Positions 59,130-64,000 of a stretch of 64,000 nt of DNA are shown in pieces. The DNA lies in NCBI GenBank assembly GCA_015066005.1, contig SVPF01000004.1, positions 1 to 64,000 on the forward strand. The letters run 5' to 3'. This DNA is from Oscillospiraceae bacterium (GTDB taxonomy: Bacteria > Bacillota > Clostridia > Oscillospirales > Acutalibacteraceae). The stretch's first letter is position 1. Every line of letters begins with the position of its first letter. Under the pieces are notes generated by a model. The model worked only from the letters and a program-made list of their open reading frames with translations, searched no databases and was not told where the DNA came from. The translations under genes and the position numbers were made by a program.

Positions 59130-61586
59130 TTAAAAATTAAAACTATCCTCTAGCCTAATATCGCTTAAAGAGGAACCAATATATACTTTAAATTCGCCAC
59201 ATTCGAATTTAAAATTATCAGTCAATTCATCATAAAAAGAAAGTTGTTCTTTATTCACAAAAAACGTCACTTCTTTGGTTTCACCAACTTCAAGTTCAAT
59301 TTTTTCGAAATCAACCAGTTCCTTTAACGGACGCTTAACCGAACATTCTACGTCACCGATATAAAGTTGAACAGTTTCTTTGGCTTTAAACCCTCCGATA
59401 TTTTTAACCATACAGGAAATCTTCACTACACTTTCGGCTGTAGAAATTTTAAGACCCGAATACTCAAACTTAGAATAAGATAAACCATGCCCAAACGGAA
59501 ACATTGGCTTTATACCGTCGTATTCATAACCACTGTAGCCAACAAAAATATCCTCATTATATCTGCAGTCGCCAACCTTATACTCCCCATAACGTGCAAC
59601 AGGACAATCCTCATATTTATACGGAAGTGTAAAGGGCATTTTACCACTTGGATTAATTTTCCCTAACAAAATATCTGCCAAGGCGTTTCCGCCCTCCATA
59701 CCGGCATACCAGCCCCATACAATTGCATTGACCTCGTCTACCCAAGGCATTTCAACGGGAGAACCTGCAGTTATAACAACTACTGTATTAGGATTTACTG
59801 CGGCGAGCTTAGAAATTGTAATATTCTGTTCTAAGGGAATATTCATATTCTGACGATCAACACCCTCTGTATCAAAACTGTGGTCAAGACCGCCGCAATA
59901 TATTACATAATCTGCCTTTTTAGCTTTTTCGAGCATTTCATGCTCATCTACACCGACACACTCTGTCTCACTTTTAGTAATCCAACCAAAATCAAAAAGC
60001 GCATCATACCCTAATGCCTCGATATGAATTTCAATATCGGCAATTTCACCACTTTTAAAATCAACAACAAACTCTCGACTCCATGGGAATTTATTTTCTG
60101 CACTCCATTTTCCAAAGGGCTGTTCAATATATGCTTTCCCGTTAACCTTAACACAATATCCGATAGATGCATCAATTTTAAAACCAACAGTTCCATCCTC
60201 TGGAATAGCGACTTTAAAATTTAAATCATAAGTTTCCGCGTTCCTGACTGCTAAATCGGTATTATTGCAATAATCGGTACTAACATTTATTTCACCGTTT
60301 TCATCTTTTTTATATGATATTTGTTTTACCGCACGAACACCGGCTTTAGGCTCAATAATTTCTAAAAGCTGTGTTGGAATTTTATGGTGTTTAACCGATG
60401 AATTTTCTTTTACATATTCGATTTCATAATGATCAGACAAGCGGTTTTTGATTCCTTCACAAGGAGTGATTTCATAAATTGTTCTGACACCGCTACTGCT
60501 TCCGCCTTCAGCATGAACTTTATCAGCATTAGGTCCCAAAATCATAATCCTTTTGCTGTTCTTCTGTCTTATAGGTAAAACATTGTTATCATTTTTAAGT
60601 AACACCATACCATTAGCCGCAATATCATATGCAGTTTTTTGATGTTTTTCAGTATTAAACTCACCCTTTTTGCGTTTCTCATTAAGCTTATTAATACTGA
60701 ATATGAGTCTTAAAATTCTACGAACCTTATCATCAAGACATTTTCTCACATTTTCATCTTGCTTTGCTTTTTCTAAAAATGCATCAGCGAGATAATATTC
60801 GTTATACGGCATATTAGTGCCCATTTCAATATCAAGACCGTTAAAAATAGCTTCATCAGTATCGTGACAACCGGCCCAGTCTGTAAGGTATACTCCTTTA
60901 AAGCCCCATTCACCCTTTAAAATATCATTCACAAGATATTTATTGTGACACAAATGTTGGCCTTCAAACTTATTATAGGCGCCCATTACCGATGATGCGC
61001 CGCCGTCAATAATAGCCGATTTAAAACCTTTTAAATAAATCTCATGCAATGCTCTTTTGCTTACGATTGGATTTGTTCCGCTACGGTCTAATTCCTGATT
61101 ATTAAGTGCATAATGCTTTACACAGGCCGCAACATCCTGACTTTCAATTCCTTTAACTAATTCGGGAGCCATTTTTGAAATAAGGCGAGGGTCTTCACTC
61201 ATATATTCAAAATTCCTGCCACAAAGAGGTGTGCGAATAATATTAACACCCGGACCTAAAATAATATCTTTACCGCGATATCTTGCTTCACTACCCAGCG
61301 TTTCACCAAAACGCCGGGCCAAGTTCAAATCAAAAGTAGCCGCCAATGCAGTTTCAGTGGGTAGGTATGTGCATCTATCTTCCTCACGGTTAAGACACTC
61401 CCATGTGTGTCTTTGCGGTTCTGAACGAACACCATGTGGTCCGTCCATCATTGCAAGTTCTTCTATTCCTAACCTCTCTACACCGTTTGAATAAAACTTG
61501 GAATTTGCATGGCACATTGCAACCTTTTCTTCTAAAGTCATTTGGCGTAGAATTTCTTCAATTTTATTTTCATTTTCGAGTTTCAT
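59130..61586 (-). CDS. GH3 family glycoside hydrolase with PA14-like insert (818 aa)
   Basis: The start is ATG 61586 (MKLENEN) with GGGTGAG upstream; the GTG at 61595 overlaps that site. Cytoplasmic. The barrel has MMDGPHGVR, CVKHYALNN and the nucleophile Asp236 in GVYLTDWAGCHDTD. After the alpha/beta domain begins (MVLLKNDNNVLPI), a beta-rich insert at about 395-540 (VAIPEDGTVGFKIDASIGYCVKVNGK in outline) looks like a PA14 domain, as in some yeast and bacterial beta-glucosidases, where it shapes the substrate entrance. SGKMPFTLPYKYEDCP and an FnIII-like end follow. It lies 33 bp upstream of the other GH3; they probably act on different linkages. Confidence 0.9.
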   Translation of the reverse strand: MKLENENKIEEILRQMTLEEKVAMCHANSKFYSNGVERLGIEELAMMDGPHGVRSEPQRHTWECLNREEDRCTYLPTETALAATFDLNLARRFGETLGSEARYRGKDIILGPGVNIIRTPLCGRNFEYMSEDPRLISKMAPELVKGIESQDVAACVKHYALNNQELDRSGTNPIVSKRALHEIYLKGFKSAIIDGGASSVMGAYNKFEGQHLCHNKYLVNDILKGEWGFKGVYLTDWAGCHDTDEAIFNGLDIEMGTNMPYNEYYLADAFLEKAKQDENVRKCLDDKVRRILRLIFSINKLNEKRKKGEFNTEKHQKTAYDIAANGMVLLKNDNNVLPIRQKNSKRIMILGPNADKVHAEGGSSSGVRTIYEITPCEGIKNRLSDHYEIEYVKENSSVKHHKIPTQLLEIIEPKAGVRAVKQISYKKDENGEINVSTDYCNNTDLAVRNAETYDLNFKVAIPEDGTVGFKIDASIGYCVKVNGKAYIEQPFGKWSAENKFPWSREFVVDFKSGEIADIEIHIEALGYDALFDFGWITKSETECVGVDEHEMLEKAKKADYVIYCGGLDHSFDTEGVDRQNMNIPLEQNITISKLAAVNPNTVVVITAGSPVEMPWVDEVNAIVWGWYAGMEGGNALADILLGKINPSGKMPFTLPYKYEDCPVARYGEYKVGDCRYNEDIFVGYSGYEYDGIKPMFPFGHGLSYSKFEYSGLKISTAESVVKISCMVKNIGGFKAKETVQLYIGDVECSVKRPLKELVDFEKIELEVGETKEVTFFVNKEQLSFYDELTDNFKFECGEFKVYIGSSLSDIRLEDSFNF

Positions 61587-61615
61587 TACTCTCACCCATT
61601 AAATATATAACTCAG

Positions 61616-63703
61616 TTAATTTTCAATTATATTTATGCCTTCTGTTACAGATACTTCTTTTCCATTTAAAATCACTTTACTGTCACCATTCGAATAAACA
61701 ACCCATTCTTTCAAGTGGAGGTCATCACAACCAAAGCCACCGTCTTTTGTATAACAGTTATATGTAACAAAACCATTTTCAGTTTCGTGAACAAACGCCT
61801 TACCGAAAACCGTTTCCATTAAACACTTAAAATGCTCATGAACATCATTATCACAACTTCCGCCATAATTTTTATCCCAAACTTCGGGCTTGTTCCAAGG
61901 TTCAAGATACTGCATTATAAGGGCTCCGCTTTCCTGTCTCCACCAATCAGAAATCATCGGAAGATAACATTCACCCACAACGGTTTGCACTGTCTCTATA
62001 TTTCCTTTTTTAGAACCTTTTTTCAAATTTTGGCCAACAATACAAGGGTCTACCACATATCCCCAATTAAGAACACCATCACTGTCTACGCACTGCATAC
62101 AGGCGCCTATGGTATCCATTGTATCCTTTAAATATTCAATTTTACCTGTTAAAAGATAGAGGTAATATGTTGCATAATTTTTCCAGCTTGTCCAACCGTG
62201 AGGCGCATTTATCATATTTGAAAAGAAATTAAGGTCGTATCTGGCTTCCCAAAATCTTGCAGTACATCCTCTAACACGGCAATCCGGTAAAAAATGTTGC
62301 TCGAGGCATCTATGCTTTTTAAGTATGAATTCTGCCGCCTTTGTAAGTTCTTCTTTTTCTTTTCCATCCGGTAACAAAAGAGCCAAATATCCAAGCTGCA
62401 AACTTTCACAAGATATCATACCGTCTTCAAAGGTCATTTGTCCCTCTGTACCTATATTATCTAACTGCTCTTCCAAATCCTTTATTGCTTTATATGCACT
62501 GTTAAAATGAATATTATATCTTTCTTCAAGTCTGGCCTCATTTTCTGCCAAGGCCAGTTCAAGCATAGATTTTGCAGGATAAATAACACAGGTATAATGT
62601 GTGCCGTTATTACGATAACTACCATCTTCACTTTGTAAGTTAATTAAACTGTCAGCCAAATCATTTGCCTTGTTAAGATACTTAATGTTATTTGTTAATT
62701 CATAAAAATCCACCAAGAGAGAAAGCATTGCAGAAGTATTTTGTAATCTCTCAGGTAGTGTTTTTTCCCTCATTGCAACTTTACCGTTTTTAATTTCGGT
62801 AAGTTCTTCAAAAAATGCATCAAATTCCTTACAAAGCGATTTTGTATATTCTTCGTCCTTAATTTCGGATGCATATAAAACACGTGAAAAATATCCATAC
62901 CAGCTTTCGCAATGCGTTCCCGGTTTTTGTTGACAGATTTCCGCACTTTTTCTAGCACAATCAAGATAATAAAACCAATCTTTTCGCACAAAGACCGTGG
63001 TCTGCGCACAATCATTTAAAGATACTGTATTTATTCCCTTTTTTAATATTCCGTTATACTTTTTGCCATCAATATAAAGTTCTTCGCCTTCTTGCAATGT
63101 AAACTTGTTAATAGAAGGTATTCTAATATTTGAATATTCTTCTATGAAACTATACATCTCTTCTTCAGAATCGCATTCCTTGAAATAAAGTCTAATATTA
63201 ATAGGCTCAGCATTCAGTTCATCACTTGATAATGGATGCCTCTCGGGTTGAGGATATATATTAATAAACTCTATAGAGCTTGTATAAATTCTGTGGCCTA
63301 CGATATCAAAATCACAATCACTATATTCATTTCTCCAAGAAACTATTTTTGATGGTGAACAAATCGCCAATATCTTACCGAGTGGTGACATAAAGCAAGA
63401 CCAAAAGCCTTGTTTTTCGCATCTTAAAGCAGACGGAAAATACTTATAATTCCAATCAGGATATTTATCCATATAGGTATCTATACCAAGCCTAAGTCCC
63501 AACCTTTTCAGCTTCATTGGAAAATCCGACTTTATAGATATGCTGATATTTAGAATATTCCCTTCTATTTTCTCAGCAACAGAAAAATCTATACCATTAG
63601 ATTTATAGTTACCGGTATCATAAGGAATCAGTACAAATTCATTATCACTTTCAATATAAAATTTTTTGCCGTATTCGTCATTTCTAAAAGGAATATTCAT
63701 CAT
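61616..63703 (-). CDS. Unrecognised large protein with possible alpha/alpha-barrel (695 aa)
   Basis: No signal peptide. Residues 1-190 are beta-rich (NIPFRNDEYGKKFYIESDNEF). The part from about 245 to 600 is mostly helical with repeated pattern, including LQNTSAMLSLLVDFYELTNNIKYLNKANDLADSLINLQ and NAPHGWTSWKNYATYYLYLLTGKIEYL, which suggests an (alpha/alpha)6 barrel as in several glycoside hydrolase and lyase families. The end is beta-rich again. I cannot assign a family. It is directly upstream of two GH3 genes (30 bp gap), so a role in the same glycan pathway is likely. Start ATGATG at 63703 with GGGTGA upstream. Confidence 0.7.
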   Translation of the reverse strand: MMNIPFRNDEYGKKFYIESDNEFVLIPYDTGNYKSNGIDFSVAEKIEGNILNISISIKSDFPMKLKRLGLRLGIDTYMDKYPDWNYKYFPSALRCEKQGFWSCFMSPLGKILAICSPSKIVSWRNEYSDCDFDIVGHRIYTSSIEFINIYPQPERHPLSSDELNAEPINIRLYFKECDSEEEMYSFIEEYSNIRIPSINKFTLQEGEELYIDGKKYNGILKKGINTVSLNDCAQTTVFVRKDWFYYLDCARKSAEICQQKPGTHCESWYGYFSRVLYASEIKDEEYTKSLCKEFDAFFEELTEIKNGKVAMREKTLPERLQNTSAMLSLLVDFYELTNNIKYLNKANDLADSLINLQSEDGSYRNNGTHYTCVIYPAKSMLELALAENEARLEERYNIHFNSAYKAIKDLEEQLDNIGTEGQMTFEDGMISCESLQLGYLALLLPDGKEKEELTKAAEFILKKHRCLEQHFLPDCRVRGCTARFWEARYDLNFFSNMINAPHGWTSWKNYATYYLYLLTGKIEYLKDTMDTIGACMQCVDSDGVLNWGYVVDPCIVGQNLKKGSKKGNIETVQTVVGECYLPMISDWWRQESGALIMQYLEPWNKPEVWDKNYGGSCDNDVHEHFKCLMETVFGKAFVHETENGFVTYNCYTKDGGFGCDDLHLKEWVVYSNGDSKVILNGKEVSVTEGINIIEN

Positions 63704-63729
63704 TTATTCACCCATCTTTATTATAAGTT

Positions 63730-64000
63730 TTAATCTTTATCTTCATACTCTGTTCCATAAACCCTAATATCTCCCAATATGGCAGGAGTTCTTTGTGGGA
63801 ATCCAAAATTCATAAAACGGATATATCTCGCTTTAGTATTAGGTGGTAATCTTAAAACCTCTTCATCGCCCGTTCCATCCATAACACCTATAACAAAAAA
63901 CCAATTTTTACCATCAACGGAGGCTTCAACCATATAAGAATCAGCATAATCTGTACCCCACGTCATTTGAATTTCCTTAATTTCCTTAACCTCATCCAAA
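63730..64000 (-). CDS. F5/8 type C (discoidin)-like domain protein, 3' part only
   Basis: The frame is open at the window edge; only the last 90 or so codons are seen. The visible sequence (MVEASVDGKNWFFV, TKARYIRFMNFG, LGDIRVYGTEY) has the strand order of the discoidin/CBM32 fold, a galactose- or glycan-binding domain: SVDG-x-NW, then ARYIRF, then the closing strand with IRVYG. The product is probably much longer and may carry a catalytic domain upstream. It is on the same strand as the GH3 genes, 26 bp before the unrecognised 61616-63703 gene, so likely co-transcribed. Confidence 0.75.
   Translation of the reverse strand, partial: LDEVKEIKEIQMTWGTDYADSYMVEASVDGKNWFFVIGVMDGTGDEEVLRLPPNTKARYIRFMNFGFPQRTPAILGDIRVYGTEYEDKD

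Overview
The window looks like a chromosome segment of an anaerobic, fermentative Firmicute of class Clostridia, probably a gut or rumen Ruminococcaceae/Oscillospiraceae-type bacterium. The reasons are: AGGAGG-type ribosome sites with ATG/GTG/TTG starts; many TTGACA-17-TATAAT promoters; rsmG followed by a Noc/ParB gene; glycyl-radical chemistry; lipoprotein signal peptides; and ATPase-less sugar ABC transporters next to GH16/GH3 glycosidases. No rRNA, CRISPR array, transposase or phage gene was seen.

Layout. 1-790: tandem 208-bp structured repeat and terminators. 790-9,124 (minus strand): a 37-aa peptide, a secreted modular protein, a glycyl-radical-enzyme operon (GRE, DUF4867, radical-SAM activase), a zinc-ribbon protein and a U32 peptidase. 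9,249-30,009 (almost all plus strand): housekeeping and mixed genes. These are apgM, hemolysin III, thioesterase, a solitary CARF-nuclease (DUF1887/Card1-like), trmB, rsmG, noc, an aminotransferase, secD-secF, an sdpR-sdpI-ABC operon, murD, two M42 peptidases, a GNAT protein and a PLP lyase. Two MITE-like intergenic elements with the same ends lie at 15.6 and 19.7 kb, and a DnaA-box-like cluster lies at 10.5 kb. 30,046-53,502 (minus strand): a large polysaccharide-use locus with two ABC importers lacking an ATPase, two solute-binding lipoproteins, an NHL/YIP1 membrane protein, a DUF5696 protein, three GH16 paralogs, an AraC regulator and a membrane-anchored multi-module binding protein. 53.6-54.7 kb: bioY, a duplicated tRNA-Pro 5' half fused to a structured insert, the intact tRNA-Pro, and a fragment of the GRE gene. 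54.7-64 kb (minus strand): a second DUF4867, a fucose/arabinose-isomerase-like protein, two GH3 enzymes, an unrecognised large protein and a discoidin-like protein cut by the window end.

How it fits together. GH16 plus GH3 enzymes suggest breakdown of a beta-glucan-like polysaccharide: surface GH16 and binding proteins outside, oligosaccharide import by the two ABC systems, and a cytoplasmic GH16 plus GH3 enzymes inside. Four promoters, including that of the modular protein 45 kb away at 2.9 kb, share an element (TTWTACCAAG 20 bp upstream of the -10). They probably form one regulon, plausibly under the local AraC protein. The most novel-looking items are the GRE-DUF4867-activase operon and its echo next to the second DUF4867, the 208-bp structured repeat, the chimeric tRNA-half RNA, and the shared promoter architecture. 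All assignments are by reading; no database search was possible.
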